A DNA stretch of 64,000 nt from Cupriavidus pauculus (GCF_022179805.1 NZ_BPUO01000003.1:476848-540847), one strand, 5' to 3'; shown: positions 18,708 through 28,949, counted from the first letter of the stretch. Notes: generated by a model from the sequence alone, not told the origin. Numbers and translations are program-made.

Positions 18708-20072
18708 TCAGACGGGCTCCGCTTCGCTATCGGCGATCTGGAATTTGCGCATCTTTTCCCACAGCACCTTGCGGCTGATGCCCAGGCAGCTGGCCGTATC
18801 CTGGCGCCGCCAGCCGTTGGCATCGAGCGCGGCGATGATGCGCCGGCGTTCCTCGGCGTCGCCACGCGGGTCGGCGCGCTCCGTGCCGTCGAATGCGCCG
18901 GGGCGCAGGCCCCGGAACAGCGGCCGGATCCGCTCCTCGTCCCAGCCGCCGATCTGCTGCACGGTAATGCCCACCCGCTCGGCCAGGTTGCGCAGTTCGC
19001 GCACGTTGCCGATGAAGAACGCGGTGCCCACCGCCCCTTTGAGCCAGTCCGGCATCAGCGGCAGCGCGTCGTAGGCAGCCGCGCCGATCATGTGGCGCAG
19101 GAACGATTGCAGCAGGCCCACCTTGTCGCCAGCTCCGCGATCTTCCAGGCTCGGGATGCGCAACTCGATCACGGCCAGCCGGAAATACAGGTCGGCGCGA
19201 AAGCGGCCCTCGCGCACTGCTTCGCGCAGGTCCTTGTTGGTGGCCGCCACCAGCCGGAAGTCGAGCTTGACCGCCATGGTCGACCCCAGCCGCGTCAGCG
19301 CGTTCTCTTCCAGCACGCGCAACAGCTTCACTTGCTGGAACAGCGGCAGGTCGCCGATTTCATCGAGGAACAGCGTGCCCCCCGTGGCCTGTTCGAAGAA
19401 CCCCCGGTGCGCGAACATGGCGCCGGTGAAGGCGCCCTTGGCATGCCCGAAGAACTGCGACTCGAACAGCCCGTCGGGAATCGCGCCGCAGTTCACGGCC
19501 ACGAACGGCCCCTTGCCGTAGTGGCCATTGCGCTCGTGGAACAGCCGCGCGATGCGTTCCTTGCCCGCACCAGTCTCGCCATACAGCATCACGTTGCTGT
19601 CGAAGCCGGCAAACGTGTTCACCTGCTCCAGCAGCTCGCGCATCGCCGTCGATCCGGCCACGAGGTCCGCCACGTCGGGACGGGCCTCGCCCGCCGCCAG
19701 CAGTTGCGGCATCAGCTTGGCGATCTGGTTGCGCAGGTCCGCGCCATTGAAATCGTGCGGCAGTATATGCGCGTACTCGGTTGGAAAGCGCCCCGGATCG
19801 GCTTCGCGGTCGGGCGCGCCTACCCAGATCACCGGCATGCCGTGTGCGGCTTCCCAGTCCAGCGTGAACTTGGCCGAGCCGATCGCCGACGCGCTGATCA
19901 CGGCCACGCACGGCTTCACGCGCGACTCGTTCGGCAGCGCATCGAGCGCGCCGGCACGTATCACCTCGGCCCCCAGCGGCGCAAGGAAGCGCGCCACCCG
20001 GTCGGCAATCTCGTACTGACCTTCCCACACATAGACTTCAAGGCTCTCATAAGCCCAGCGCTCTGCTTTCAT
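18708..20072 (-). CDS. Sigma-54-dependent activator next to the Tad cluster
   Basis: A 454-residue enhancer-binding protein. The N-terminal ~125 residues resemble a receiver fold, but the expected phospho-acceptor Asp position reads VISAS (near residue 60), so phosphorylation is unlikely. The AAA+ domain has Walker A GETGAGKE (165-172), the sigma-54 contact loop GAFTGA (213-218) and Walker B TLFLDEIG (233-240). The C-terminal Fis-type helix-turn-helix contains [22 protein letters not shown]. It lies 14 bp after tadG on the same strand, so it may control or be co-transcribed with the pilus genes. I did not find a clear -24/-12 promoter upstream of flp. Confidence 0.9.
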   Translation of the reverse strand: MKAERWAYESLEVYVWEGQYEIADRVARFLAPLGAEVIRAGALDALPNESRVKPCVAVISASAIGSAKFTLDWEAAHGMPVIWVGAPDREADPGRFPTEYAHILPHDFNGADLRNQIAKLMPQLLAAGEARPDVADLVAGSTAMRELLEQVNTFAGFDSNVMLYGETGAGKERIARLFHERNGHYGKGPFVAVNCGAIPDGLFESQFFGHAKGAFTGAMFAHRGFFEQATGGTLFLDEIGDLPLFQQVKLLRVLEENALTRLGSTMAVKLDFRLVAATNKDLREAVREGRFRADLYFRLAVIELRIPSLEDRGAGDKVGLLQSFLRHMIGAAAYDALPLMPDWLKGAVGTAFFIGNVRELRNLAERVGITVQQIGGWDEERIRPLFRGLRPGAFDGTERADPRGDAEERRRIIAALDANGWRRQDTASCLGISRKVLWEKMRKFQIADSEAEPV

Positions 20073-20086
20073 GATGGTTCACACAA

Positions 20087-21805
20087 TCAATACACAAGTT
20101 CGGCGTTATTGCAGTCAACGCCGTTGAGCCAGACATCGGCGTTGGCAATGCTGATGCCCAGCGCGTTCAGCAGCACCCCCGTCAGCGAGTCGAGCAGCAG
20201 CCCCACGGGCGCCAGGAACGGCTGCAGGATGGCGCCCGCGTCGATCGACGCGATATCCAGCGCGGCAATTCTCACGCTCAGTTGCGGGTTGATCCCGCTC
20301 AGCAGCCCGCTCACCGCATCGCCGAGTGGATTACGGGCCGACGTGGTGGCATGGCCGCCTGGCGCCAGCTCGATGTTCGATCCGGCGCTACCACCGGCCG
20401 TTGTCGGGCTTGCCGGCACGCCGCGCACGCGGGTGGCCACCACATTGCTGCCCAGCAGCGACACCGCGATCAGGTCCACGGGTACGCCCGCCGGCGCACA
20501 GGACGTGCCCGCGCCGGCCAGGCACGCCTGCACCACGCCAGTCGACACATTGACGGTGGCGCGGCGCTGTGCCGGCGTGGCCGCGCATTGCAGTGCCGTC
20601 AGGTCGCCCTTGGCGGTGCCCACGGTCAGCCACAGCGGCAGGTTCAGTTTCGCGTTGGCGACGACCAGAGGCAGTTCGGCCCCGACCGCCAGCTTCAGGC
20701 CGATCTGCGCCGTCGATGCGGTGGTGCGCCACGTGCCATCGGCAAGCCGGCGCGCCGGGCCGACGGCTACCTTGGGCGGCTCGATCACGTACAGCCGCCC
20801 CGTGGCGGAGGCAATGCCAAGGTTCAGGTTCAGGCCGTCGAGCGTGACGCCGTTGGTGCCCGGCGCGATATACGCGGCCGTGGTCAGCAGCGACGCCACG
20901 TTCAGCGCCACCTCGGCCGCCGACGATGCGGCGGGCGTCAGCACACCCAGGTCCAACAGTTGCGAGAGCGTCAGGCGCGTATCGATGCCGCTGATGCCCA
21001 CCTCCGCGCCCGGGGTACCGAGCACTGCATTGAGCAGCGACGACTTGCCGGCCGCCTGCAGCACCAGCGCGTAGAACTCGCGGATCGACAGCGACGTGTT
21101 CAGCAACTGGTCGACGGTGCCCACGTCGGTCCTCAGCTTCAGCAGGTCGCCCAGCGTGATGTTGGCGCCGACCAGCCCGCTCCAGTCCGCGGCCGATAGC
21201 TGGATCGTATTGCCGAGCAGCCGGCTCAGGATGCTGTTGGCCGTATTGAAATCGAGCACGCCGCTGCCGAGCGTGAACGACGCCACGGGCGGGCTACCCG
21301 ATGCAATGGCCTCCGCGCGCAACTGCCGCGACGCGCCGCCGGGCAGCACGAACATCAGCGGCACCGTCAGCGTGCCCTGCACGCGCACCGCGTTGGGCGC
21401 CACCGTTGCCGCGCTGTAGGCGGCGTTGAAATGGCGCACGCTGTCGCCGTTGTCGGGATCGCCCGGGTCCCACAGCCCCAAGCACGCGCGCATGCCATCG
21501 GCGGCACCCGTCGCCGCTTCACTGCAGTCGGGGCTGACCGCCGGGCCGTAGCCGTTCTGGCTGGCGGCCGCCGTGACCGATGCCATCACGTTGGCCGTGG
21601 TGGCGGACAGGTCGTCGGCGCGCTTCAACTGCTGGGCGCCTGACAGCGCCGCCAGGTCCACCGCCTTCTGCAACTGGCGCTGGCTGTAGAACACGTACCC
21701 GACATCGATCGACACCATGGCGCCAATGGCCACGGTGGCAATGAGCACGGCCGCCATCACGCTGATGGCGCCCCGCTGGCGATGAAGGTCGGGCCGACGC
21801 GGCAT
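20087..21805 (-). CDS. tadG: TadG-like pseudopilin-associated protein
   Basis: A 572-residue protein with the TadG plan. A short basic N-terminus (RRPDLHRQRGAISVMAAV) leads into one membrane segment, then QRQLQKAVDLAALSGAQQL, typical of the Flp-pilus-assembly TadG_N domain. A long periplasmic region rich in Ala, Leu and Val follows. No intact von Willebrand A metal site is evident. It probably stabilises or anchors the pilus in the envelope. Five bp after the DUF3613 gene, within the operon. Confidence 0.85.
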   Translation of the reverse strand: MPRRPDLHRQRGAISVMAAVLIATVAIGAMVSIDVGYVFYSQRQLQKAVDLAALSGAQQLKRADDLSATTANVMASVTAAASQNGYGPAVSPDCSEAATGAADGMRACLGLWDPGDPDNGDSVRHFNAAYSAATVAPNAVRVQGTLTVPLMFVLPGGASRQLRAEAIASGSPPVASFTLGSGVLDFNTANSILSRLLGNTIQLSAADWSGLVGANITLGDLLKLRTDVGTVDQLLNTSLSIREFYALVLQAAGKSSLLNAVLGTPGAEVGISGIDTRLTLSQLLDLGVLTPAASSAAEVALNVASLLTTAAYIAPGTNGVTLDGLNLNLGIASATGRLYVIEPPKVAVGPARRLADGTWRTTASTAQIGLKLAVGAELPLVVANAKLNLPLWLTVGTAKGDLTALQCAATPAQRRATVNVSTGVVQACLAGAGTSCAPAGVPVDLIAVSLLGSNVVATRVRGVPASPTTAGGSAGSNIELAPGGHATTSARNPLGDAVSGLLSGINPQLSVRIAALDIASIDAGAILQPFLAPVGLLLDSLTGVLLNALGISIANADVWLNGVDCNNAELVY

Positions 21806-21810
21806 GGTGG

Positions 21811-22140
21811 CTACTGTCCGTTCATCGACTGGCTGCCGGCCCCACCGCGCAGCGGGCTGCCGGTGGCCATCGTCGTGAAGAACTGCGGCAGCGGATGGGT
21901 GAAGCTCTGCATGTAGCGCGCGTAGCCGAGCGTGGCCTGCTCGCCGGTCAGCGGCAGCATCGGGCCGGCCTGCGACCCGTTGCGCTGGATGTCGAGCAGA
22001 CTGCGCGTGGTGTCACCCACGGGCACGTCGTTGGGCCGCACGGGCAGCGGTGCGACTGCCGGCTGCGCCATCACCGGCGCGATGATGCACACCCCTGTCG
22101 CCAGCACGGCGGCGATCAGTCCGAGTTTGAGTTGCCTCAT
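21811..22140 (-). CDS. DUF3613-type Tad-associated small protein
   Basis: A 109-residue exported protein: signal peptide to about residue 25 (…APVMAQPA), then a low-complexity linker and the conserved segment TRSLLDIQRNGSQAG…GEQATLGYARYMQSF found in DUF3613 proteins encoded with Tad loci. Its ATG overlaps the tadD stop (ATGA). Function unknown; the position suggests an envelope component of the pilus machine. Confidence 0.75.
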   Translation of the reverse strand: MRQLKLGLIAAVLATGVCIIAPVMAQPAVAPLPVRPNDVPVGDTTRSLLDIQRNGSQAGPMLPLTGEQATLGYARYMQSFTHPLPQFFTTMATGSPLRGGAGSQSMNGQ

Positions 22141-22949
22141 GGCCTGGCTCCTGCGTTGAGCGCCACGGCCTGCGTGGCGGCAAGATTCTGGGCAGCATTG
22201 CCACGCGGTGCGGCCTTGTCGCGCAGTTGCGAGGCGCGGGCCACACGGTCGGCTTCCTTGCGGATGGCGGCGCGCGTGGCGTCGGGCATCGCGGCGCGCT
22301 GCATCATCGCTGTGGCATCGGCGCGCTTGCCCGACGCCAGCATCCACACCACGGCATTGCTGACCACGCGCGGGTTGTTCGCATCGAGTTCCAGCGCCTG
22401 CATCACGGGCACGCGCGCCTCCTGCAACGCACCGCCGCGCATCAGCGCGTAGCCCAGGTCGTTGGCCACCTGCGCGTTGACCGGATCGAGCGTGGACGCC
22501 TGGCGCAATTCGGCGGCCGCGCGTATGAAGTCCCCCTGGCGGCCCAGCACCAGGCCGATGCCGTGCCGCGCGCGGGCCGCGCGGTCGGTGTTCAGCAGGT
22601 CGCGATAGGCCTGCAGCGCCGCGTCGTCCTGGCCGGTCTCGCGCAGCGCGTCGGCGCGCAGCACCTGCAGCGCGGTGCTGTTGCCGTAGCGCTGCTGGAA
22701 CGCATCGATGTGAGCCAGCGACGCGTAGTACATGCCTTCCTGCTGCATCTTGCCGATCAGGCCCAGGTAGACGTTCTGGTCGTTGTATTCGGCGCGTGCC
22801 GATTTGTCCTGCAGCTTGGCCAGCTCGATCTGCGCGTCCGCCTGCCGCGCCATGGCCTCGGCGCTGTTCGGCGTGCTGGCGCAGCCGCCCAGGCCCACCA
22901 TGGCGGCCACCACTGCCAGCAGCGGCAGGCGCTTCGATTGCATCGTCAT
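22137..22949 (-). CDS. tadD: TadD-like TPR lipoprotein
   Basis: A 270-residue lipoprotein: the signal peptide ends in the lipobox GLGGC, followed by tetratricopeptide repeats (ALQVLRADALRETGQDDAALQAYRDLL and similar units). TadD proteins act as pilotins or assembly factors for the RcpA secretin. Start ATG 22949 is preceded by GGGAGG six bases away and overlaps the tadC stop (ATGA). Normal length for TadD. Confidence 0.88.
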   Translation of the reverse strand: MTMQSKRLPLLAVVAAMVGLGGCASTPNSAEAMARQADAQIELAKLQDKSARAEYNDQNVYLGLIGKMQQEGMYYASLAHIDAFQQRYGNSTALQVLRADALRETGQDDAALQAYRDLLNTDRAARARHGIGLVLGRQGDFIRAAAELRQASTLDPVNAQVANDLGYALMRGGALQEARVPVMQALELDANNPRVVSNAVVWMLASGKRADATAMMQRAAMPDATRAAIRKEADRVARASQLRDKAAPRGNAAQNLAATQAVALNAGARP

Positions 22950-24046
22950 CCGTGTCCTCCCTTCATGCGTGCCAGCATCCGGATCACGCCCAGGAACCCC
23001 GGGCCAGCGGTCAGGATCAGCAGCACGGGCAGCAGGCTCACCACCATCACGCCGGTCATCTTGACCGTGAGCCTGCCGATCTTGTCCTTCATGCGCGCCT
23101 TGCGCGCGACCTGCAGCCGCTCGCCAAACTGCCGCAGCGGCTCCTGCACCGCGCCGCCGTGCTTGTCCACCTGCGTCAGCAGCGTGATCAGGCCCTTCAG
23201 GTCCTCGTCGTCGAACAGCTTGCCGATGCGCTGCAGCGTCTGCTCGCGCGAGCGTCCCGACGCGAACTGCTGGTTGGCGCGCTGCAGCTCCGGCCCCAGC
23301 ACGCGCAGCATGGTGCCGAACTCCACGACGATGACCTGCAGGCTCTGGTCGATCGACAGGCCCACGCCCTGCAGCAGCCGAAGCATGTCGATCAGCACCG
23401 GCAGCTCCTCGGCCACCTGCCGCAGGCGGTTGCCGGCCCAGCGCTTCAGGACCAGCTTCGTCAGCAGGAAGGCCACCGCGAACGTGGCAAAGGTCCACGT
23501 CAGCATCAGCGTCGCCGAGGCGTCGAGATTCAAGATAAGCGCGCCGGCCGCCAGTACGGCCGGCACCAGCAGACGCAGGCCGCCAAAGACCGCGCGCGCC
23601 TGCACACCGTAGAAGCCGCACCGCTCCAGCAGTTGCTGTTCCTCGGCAGTGACCACGGCACGGCCCAGCCGCGACTCCAGCCAGCGCTGGTTGAAGCGTT
23701 CGCCAAAGGCAACCTCGATCCTGCCGCCCAGCGTGGCGGGCGTGGCGCGCGCCGTGGCCGCCGTTTGCGCCGATTGTGCGGACGCCTGCGGCAGCGCGGC
23801 CGCAGCAGCAGCGGCGCGAGCCGACATCTGCGGCCCGCCCGCCGTGGCTGGCACCGGGGGCACTGCGGCGGGCGACGGCTGCCCGGCCGCCGAGGCGTCG
23901 TGCGCGCGCTGCAGCGCGGCGTCCAGCGTGCGCGTGGCCGCGCGCCGGTGCTGCCATTGCCGCACCAGCGGCCACGCCAGCGCCAGCAGCGCCATGGAGG
24001 CTGCCAGCAGGCTTGCGGTAACCAGGGTGATCACGTCCATGGGCAT
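22946..24046 (-). CDS. tadC: TadC inner-membrane platform protein
   Basis: About 366 residues of the GspF-like fold: an N-terminal membrane segment, a long Ala/Pro-rich linker, then a T2SSF domain (ELPVLIDMLRLLQGVGLSIDQSLQVIV) between paired membrane segments. Together with TadB it forms the inner-membrane platform on which the TadA ATPase acts. Start chosen at ATG 24046; ATG 24040 is also possible. The Ala-rich insert (residues ~40-110) is longer than usual. Confidence 0.9.
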   Translation of the reverse strand: MPMDVITLVTASLLAASMALLALAWPLVRQWQHRRAATRTLDAALQRAHDASAAGQPSPAAVPPVPATAGGPQMSARAAAAAAALPQASAQSAQTAATARATPATLGGRIEVAFGERFNQRWLESRLGRAVVTAEEQQLLERCGFYGVQARAVFGGLRLLVPAVLAAGALILNLDASATLMLTWTFATFAVAFLLTKLVLKRWAGNRLRQVAEELPVLIDMLRLLQGVGLSIDQSLQVIVVEFGTMLRVLGPELQRANQQFASGRSREQTLQRIGKLFDDEDLKGLITLLTQVDKHGGAVQEPLRQFGERLQVARKARMKDKIGRLTVKMTGVMVVSLLPVLLILTAGPGFLGVIRMLARMKGGHG

Positions 24047-24059
24047 CGCTGGTCGTCTC

Positions 24060-24989
24060 CTAGATGGATTTGGCCAGCCGGTACAGCAGCAGCACGCCCA
24101 CCACTTCCAGCAGGGCGGCGCCAATCAGCATCGAGCGGCCGGCCGGGTCCTTCCACATCAGCATCACGTAGCCGGCATTGATCGTGAACAGCCCCGCCGC
24201 CACCACCAGCGGCAGCAGGCCCAACACCCATGCCGACAGCCGCGTCTCGGCCGACAGCGCCATCAGTTCGCGCTGCGCTTCCTCGTGGTCGCGCATGAAC
24301 GTGGCGGTGCGCTCCATCACCACGTCGGCGCGGCCGCCGTAGCGCTGCGACAGCCGCAGCACCGACGACACGATGACCAGTTCATCGAGCTTATAGGCGC
24401 GGCCCATCTGCAGCACCGCCTGGTCCAGTTCCTTGCCCGCGCGCTGCAGGTGGATCACGCGCACCAGGCACTGGCGCAGCGGCGGCTCGGTGTTGGCCAC
24501 CGAATTCTGGAACGCGGCCGGCACGCTGCTGCCGATTGTCATCAGCCGCACCACGCCATCGAGAAATCCCGGCAACTGGCGCAGCATCTTTTCCCTGAGC
24601 CGGCCGATGCGCACCCACAGCAGGAACGCGGCCAGCGCCACGCCTATCACCAGCATCGCCGCAGCGCCGATCCATCCCCCGGCCGCCGCGCCAGCCAGCA
24701 CCAGGCACAGCACGGGCAGGCCCCAGCGCAGGTAGGTGCCGCGCGTGGGCGTCATGTCGGCGCGCCGCAGCAGGTCGGCCCAGCGCCGGCGCAGGTCGCG
24801 CGCGGTACCCTCGGGCTCCGGCTCTGCGGCTGGCGCATAGCGCGCGCGCACCTGGTCCGTCTGCGCGGCCAGATGCGCGCGCGCGGTTTCGGCATCGGCA
24901 CGGCCGCGCGCGGTGGCCAGCATCAGCAGTCCCAGCCCCAGCAGGATCAGCGCAACGGCGGCAATGAAGAGGCTGGCGCTAGAGGTCAA
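24060..24989 (-). CDS. tadB: TadB inner-membrane platform protein
   Basis: About 309 residues with one N-terminal membrane segment, a cytoplasmic charged region, and a T2SSF domain (QLPGFLDGVVRLMTIGSSVPAAFQNS) between later membrane segments. It partners TadC. No ATG lies at the expected N-terminus. TTG 24989 (overlapping tadA by 11 bp) or TTG 25007 gives the natural length, so the exact start is uncertain. Confidence 0.88.
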   Translation of the reverse strand: MTSSASLFIAAVALILLGLGLLMLATARGRADAETARAHLAAQTDQVRARYAPAAEPEPEGTARDLRRRWADLLRRADMTPTRGTYLRWGLPVLCLVLAGAAAGGWIGAAAMLVIGVALAAFLLWVRIGRLREKMLRQLPGFLDGVVRLMTIGSSVPAAFQNSVANTEPPLRQCLVRVIHLQRAGKELDQAVLQMGRAYKLDELVIVSSVLRLSQRYGGRADVVMERTATFMRDHEEAQRELMALSAETRLSAWVLGLLPLVVAAGLFTINAGYVMLMWKDPAGRSMLIGAALLEVVGVLLLYRLAKSI

Positions 24990-26295
24990 AGCGGTCGTCC
25001 AGGGCAAAGTTGGCCGGACGCATGCGCGCCAGCTTGGGCGAATGCGGCAGGATGCCGAGCGACAGCCAGCGGTCGCCCTCGGTGCCATCGGCATTGGGCA
25101 CCGCCTCGTGGCGATACAGCTCCTGCGTGGAGATGATGTTGTCGCCCAGGCCCGTGACCTCGGTAATCGACAGGATGCGCCGCCGCCCGTTGGAAAGCCG
25201 CCCGATCTGCACGATGAAGTCCACGGCATTGGCGATCTGCCGACGCAGGCTCACCTCGCTGCCCTGGAAGCCGGCAAAGCCGGCCAGCATCTCCAGCCGG
25301 TACAGGCATTCGCGCGGGCTGCTGGCGTGGATGGTACCCATCGAGCCGTCATGCCCCGTGCTCATGGCCTGCAGCATCTCCAGCACTTCGCCGCCGCGCA
25401 CTTCGCCCACGATGATGCGGTCCGGCCGCATGCGCAGGCTGTTGCGCAGCAGGTCGCGGATGGTCACCGTGCCGGTGCCCTCGAAACCGCCGGGCCGGCT
25501 TTCCAGTCGCACCACGTGCGGATGGTTCAGCGCCAGTTCGGCGGTGTCCTCGATCGTGATCACGCGTTCGCCGGATGGCATGAACGTGGCCAGCGCGTTG
25601 AGCAGCGACGTCTTGCCCGAACTGGTGCCGCCACTGACCAGGATGTTGCAGCGCGCGCGCACCGCTGCCTCCAGCAGCTCCGTGATCTCGGGGCTCATGG
25701 TGCCCAGCGCCTGCAGGTCCAGCGGCGTCAGCGGGTCCTTGCGGAACTTGCGGATCGACACCACGGGGCCAGCCAGCGCCAGCGGCGGGATGATCACGTT
25801 GATGCGGCCGCCGTCGGGCAGGCGCGCGTCCACCATCGGATTCGATTCGTCCAGGCGCCGGCCAATCGGCGCCAGGATGCGGCGCACGATGCGCAGCAGG
25901 TGGCCGTTGTCGGCGAATCGCACCGGAATGCGTTCCAGCACCCCGTGGCGCGACACGTAGACGTCGAGGTGTCCGTTCACGAGGATGTCTTCCACGGCCA
26001 CGTCGTGCAGCAGGTCCTCGATCGGCCCAAAGCCCGCCAGTTCCTTGGTCAGCGCCTCGGACATCTGGCGCAGTTCGGCCTCGTTGATCGGGATGCGGCG
26101 CAGGCGCGTGAAGCTTTCGAGCTCCAGGTCGACAAAGCGCTGGATGGCGGTGCGCGACCAGCGGCCGAACTCGGCGCCAAGCTCCTCGATGCGCGTCAGC
26201 AGGTGTTCGTGCGCGGCCTCCTTGATCTTGTGGAATTCCTGCGAGACAGGAAAGGGGGCGGCGGTGTTGTCCGAGAATTCGATTGCTTCGGTCAT
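24979..26295 (-). CDS. tadA: TadA pilus assembly/retraction ATPase
   Basis: A 438-residue hexameric secretion ATPase (CpaF family) that powers Flp pilus assembly. It shows the N-terminal domain (FGPIEDLLHDVAVEDILVNG), Walker A GGTSSGKT at residues 222-229, the Asp box (ITIEDTAEL), Walker B near RIIVGEVRGGE and the His box (STGHDGSMGTIHA). Start ATG 26295 follows GGAGG six bases upstream, one base after the tadZ stop. All catalytic motifs look intact. Confidence 0.95.
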   Translation of the reverse strand: MTEAIEFSDNTAAPFPVSQEFHKIKEAAHEHLLTRIEELGAEFGRWSRTAIQRFVDLELESFTRLRRIPINEAELRQMSEALTKELAGFGPIEDLLHDVAVEDILVNGHLDVYVSRHGVLERIPVRFADNGHLLRIVRRILAPIGRRLDESNPMVDARLPDGGRINVIIPPLALAGPVVSIRKFRKDPLTPLDLQALGTMSPEITELLEAAVRARCNILVSGGTSSGKTSLLNALATFMPSGERVITIEDTAELALNHPHVVRLESRPGGFEGTGTVTIRDLLRNSLRMRPDRIIVGEVRGGEVLEMLQAMSTGHDGSMGTIHASSPRECLYRLEMLAGFAGFQGSEVSLRRQIANAVDFIVQIGRLSNGRRRILSITEVTGLGDNIISTQELYRHEAVPNADGTEGDRWLSLGILPHSPKLARMRPANFALDDRFDL

Positions 26296-26296
26296 G

Positions 26297-27517
26297 TCAG
26301 TCCTCCGCCCGCGCAGTGCGTGCCATCCGCAGCGCGCCGGGCAGCTTCTCCTTGATCCGGGCCAGGACGCCACGTTCGGACGTCTGTCCCACGCGGTATC
26401 CCAGTCGTTCCATCAGCGCGCCCACCGCGCGCACGTAGGGGTCGGCCGGTACGTCGTCGGCCAGCACCGCGCCGCGATTGGCGGCCTGCACCAGCGCCGC
26501 GCGCCGGTCGGGCAGCGTGCCGACCGATGCCACGCCGATGCGCTCGGCAATCTGCGCCGTATCGACATTCAGCTCGGCATCGAATCGCGATATCAGCAGG
26601 TGCAGGTCCGCCCGTTCGATCTCGCGCCGCTTCAGTTCCTGCACGACTTCCGTGGCCGACACGATGGCGCCCACGCTCTGTTCGGTCACCAGCGCCACGG
26701 CATCGGCGGCCTTGACGATCTGCGACATGAACTCCGCATTGGAAAATCCGCCCAGGTCGATCACCTGCAGGTCGAAGAACGCGCGCAGGCGCTCCATCAG
26801 CGCGAGCGCATCGGAAAATGACACGTCGCGCAGTTCCGACAGCGTGGCCGGCAGCGGCAGCACCGCCACGCCGTTAGCGTGGCGTGCCAGCGCGGTGTCC
26901 ACGAACACCTGGTCGAAGCGGCGCAGGTTGCGCACGGCTTCGACGAAATGGAATTCGGGCGCGATGTTCATATGCAGCGCGCCGTCGCGCGCGGGCAGGC
27001 CCAGGTCCAGCAGCAGCACCTCGGCGTCCTCGCGCTGCCGCACCGTGGCGGCTAGGTTGACCGCCAGGCTTGTGACGCCCACGCCCTGGCGCGCGCCCAG
27101 CAGCGCGACGATCTTGCCGTGCCGGTGCAGCGGCGCCACGGCGCGTACCTGCGCGCGCGGCACCATCAGTCGCCGCACGGCGTTGGTGGCCTGCTCGGGC
27201 GCGCCGCGCAGGTCGATGAAGTCGCGCACCCCCGCGCGCAGGGCAGCCAGCATCGCGGCCGGCTCGGCGGCGTTGCCCACCGCCACCAGCGGCAGTTGCG
27301 GGAACAGCCGCGCCACCTGTTCGGCCAGCCGTGCCGACGCCTCGGCCTGCGGCGCCGAGAAGTCCAGGAAGACCAGCCCAGGGCGCAGGTCGCCGATGCG
27401 CTCGACAAACACCTCCTGCGCGCCCGCTTCCGTCACCAGCGTGCCGATGTCGCCGAGCGCGTGCCCCAGCCATTGCCGCAGGTTCTCGCGCGTGGTGTTC
27501 AACAGGAAGGCATCCAA
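26297..27517 (-). CDS. tadZ: TadZ/CpaE-like localisation protein
   Basis: About 406 residues: an N-terminal atypical receiver domain (residues 1-125) and a MinD/ParA-like domain. The P-loop reads RQGVGVTS (143-150), so both lysines of the deviant Walker A motif KGGxGK[ST] are replaced; ATP hydrolysis is doubtful. TadZ proteins position the pilus machine at the pole. No ATG fits: TTG 27517, 28 bp after rcpA and preceded by GAGAG, is the likely start. Confidence 0.87.
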   Translation of the reverse strand: MDAFLLNTTRENLRQWLGHALGDIGTLVTEAGAQEVFVERIGDLRPGLVFLDFSAPQAEASARLAEQVARLFPQLPLVAVGNAAEPAAMLAALRAGVRDFIDLRGAPEQATNAVRRLMVPRAQVRAVAPLHRHGKIVALLGARQGVGVTSLAVNLAATVRQREDAEVLLLDLGLPARDGALHMNIAPEFHFVEAVRNLRRFDQVFVDTALARHANGVAVLPLPATLSELRDVSFSDALALMERLRAFFDLQVIDLGGFSNAEFMSQIVKAADAVALVTEQSVGAIVSATEVVQELKRREIERADLHLLISRFDAELNVDTAQIAERIGVASVGTLPDRRAALVQAANRGAVLADDVPADPYVRAVGALMERLGYRVGQTSERGVLARIKEKLPGALRMARTARAED

Positions 27518-27545
27518 TGTCTTGACTCTCTTGTCTTTGGCCGGG

Positions 27546-28949
27546 CTACCGCGAGAATCCGGGCAGCGTGGGGTCCGCGTATTCGCCCAGCACGAAGCGT
27601 CCCCAGACATTGGGGCTGGCAGCCGTGCGGCCGTCGTTGGCCACGTTCGCCACGGCCTGCGAATCGCGGGCCAGCGGCTTGACCAGGCGTGGCGTGACAA
27701 CGATCATCAGCTCGCGGTCTTCCTGGTGGAAATTCAGGTTCTTGAAGAAGCTGCCCAGGATCGGCAGGTCGCCCAGGAACGGGATCTTGCTCACGTTGCT
27801 GACCGTGTTGCGGCTGACCAGCCCGCCAATCACGAAGCTCTCGCCGTCGCCCAGCTCCACCGTGGTGTCGGCGCGCCGCGTGACGATGGCCGGCACCGCC
27901 GCGCCGTTCAGGGTGATGCCGCGCGACGGATCAAGGTCGCTGGCCTCGGGCGCCACCTTGAGCGCGATGCGGTCCTTCGACAGCACCGTGGGTGACACGG
28001 TCAGCCCAATGCCGAACGGCTTGAACTGGATGGTCGTGGTGCCCAGCGCCTGCGGCACTGGAATCGGGATCTCGCCGCCCGCCAGGAAGCTCGCGCTCTG
28101 GCCCGACAACGCCACAAGGCTCGGCTCCGCCAGCACACGGACCAGCCCGTTGCTTTCCAGCAGGCTCAGGTTGGCGAAGATGCCCTCCTTGGCCCACGCC
28201 GCCACCAGGTTGAACGCGCTACCCATCGGCAGCAAACCGTCGAACGTGGGCGTCGACCCGCCCGATACCTTGGTCAGCGACGCCGGGCTGAACTGGCCAA
28301 ACGTGAAGCCGCCGCTGCTCTTGACGAAGTTGAGCCCCACTTCCTTGAGCACGGTCTTGCTGATTTCCACGACCTTGACGTCTACCTGCACCGTGTTCGA
28401 TACCGGCACCACGGACCGATCCACCACCACGCCGCCGCCCTTGCCGTCGGCACCGCTCACCGCTGCCTGCGCAGCCTGCCGCGCGCGCGCCGCCGCGCCG
28501 GCATCGGCCGATTCGCCGCGAATCGTGGCACCCGCTGCCGACAGCTCCACCTTGGCGCCATCGGCCTCCGGCGCCACCGCATCCACCTGCACCGCGTAGG
28601 TCACCGGTGCCACGTTGCGGCTCCAGATCATCAGGTCGGTCACGCCCGGCTTCTTCGCTACCACCAGCACGGTGGGCGGGCCGCTCCGCTGCTTGAGCAG
28701 CAGCGCATCGGCGACGGCGGGGTTGCCCACCGCCACACGCTCCAGTGCCTGACCGGGCCGGATTTCCTGCTGCGCGCCAGCCAGCAGACGCAACGTGCGA
28801 GCGCTTGCCGGGGCTGCAGTCTCCTGCGCGGCCACTGGCCGCGTCGTCGCGAGCCATGCGGCCGCCATGGCCATCAGCGCCACGGTGGCGAGCTGGCGAT
28901 TCCACTGCCGCATACGGGCGGTCTTGAGTCCTGGCCTGCCGTCCATCAT
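27546..28949 (-). CDS. rcpA: RcpA/CpaC outer-membrane secretin
   Basis: A 467-residue secretin of the Tad pilus. Signal peptide to about residue 42 (…TRPVAAQE), an N-terminal BON/N0-like domain, then the secretin core (VRVLAEPSLVALSGQSASFLAGGEIPIPVPQ and VELGDGESFVIGGLVSRNTVSNVSKIPFLGDLPILGSFF). It would form the outer-membrane channel. Its ATG overlaps the rcpC stop (ATGA). A Gly/Ala-rich linker sits between N-domain and core. Confidence 0.93.
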   Translation of the reverse strand: MMDGRPGLKTARMRQWNRQLATVALMAMAAAWLATTRPVAAQETAAPASARTLRLLAGAQQEIRPGQALERVAVGNPAVADALLLKQRSGPPTVLVVAKKPGVTDLMIWSRNVAPVTYAVQVDAVAPEADGAKVELSAAGATIRGESADAGAAARARQAAQAAVSGADGKGGGVVVDRSVVPVSNTVQVDVKVVEISKTVLKEVGLNFVKSSGGFTFGQFSPASLTKVSGGSTPTFDGLLPMGSAFNLVAAWAKEGIFANLSLLESNGLVRVLAEPSLVALSGQSASFLAGGEIPIPVPQALGTTTIQFKPFGIGLTVSPTVLSKDRIALKVAPEASDLDPSRGITLNGAAVPAIVTRRADTTVELGDGESFVIGGLVSRNTVSNVSKIPFLGDLPILGSFFKNLNFHQEDRELMIVVTPRLVKPLARDSQAVANVANDGRTAASPNVWGRFVLGEYADPTLPGFSR

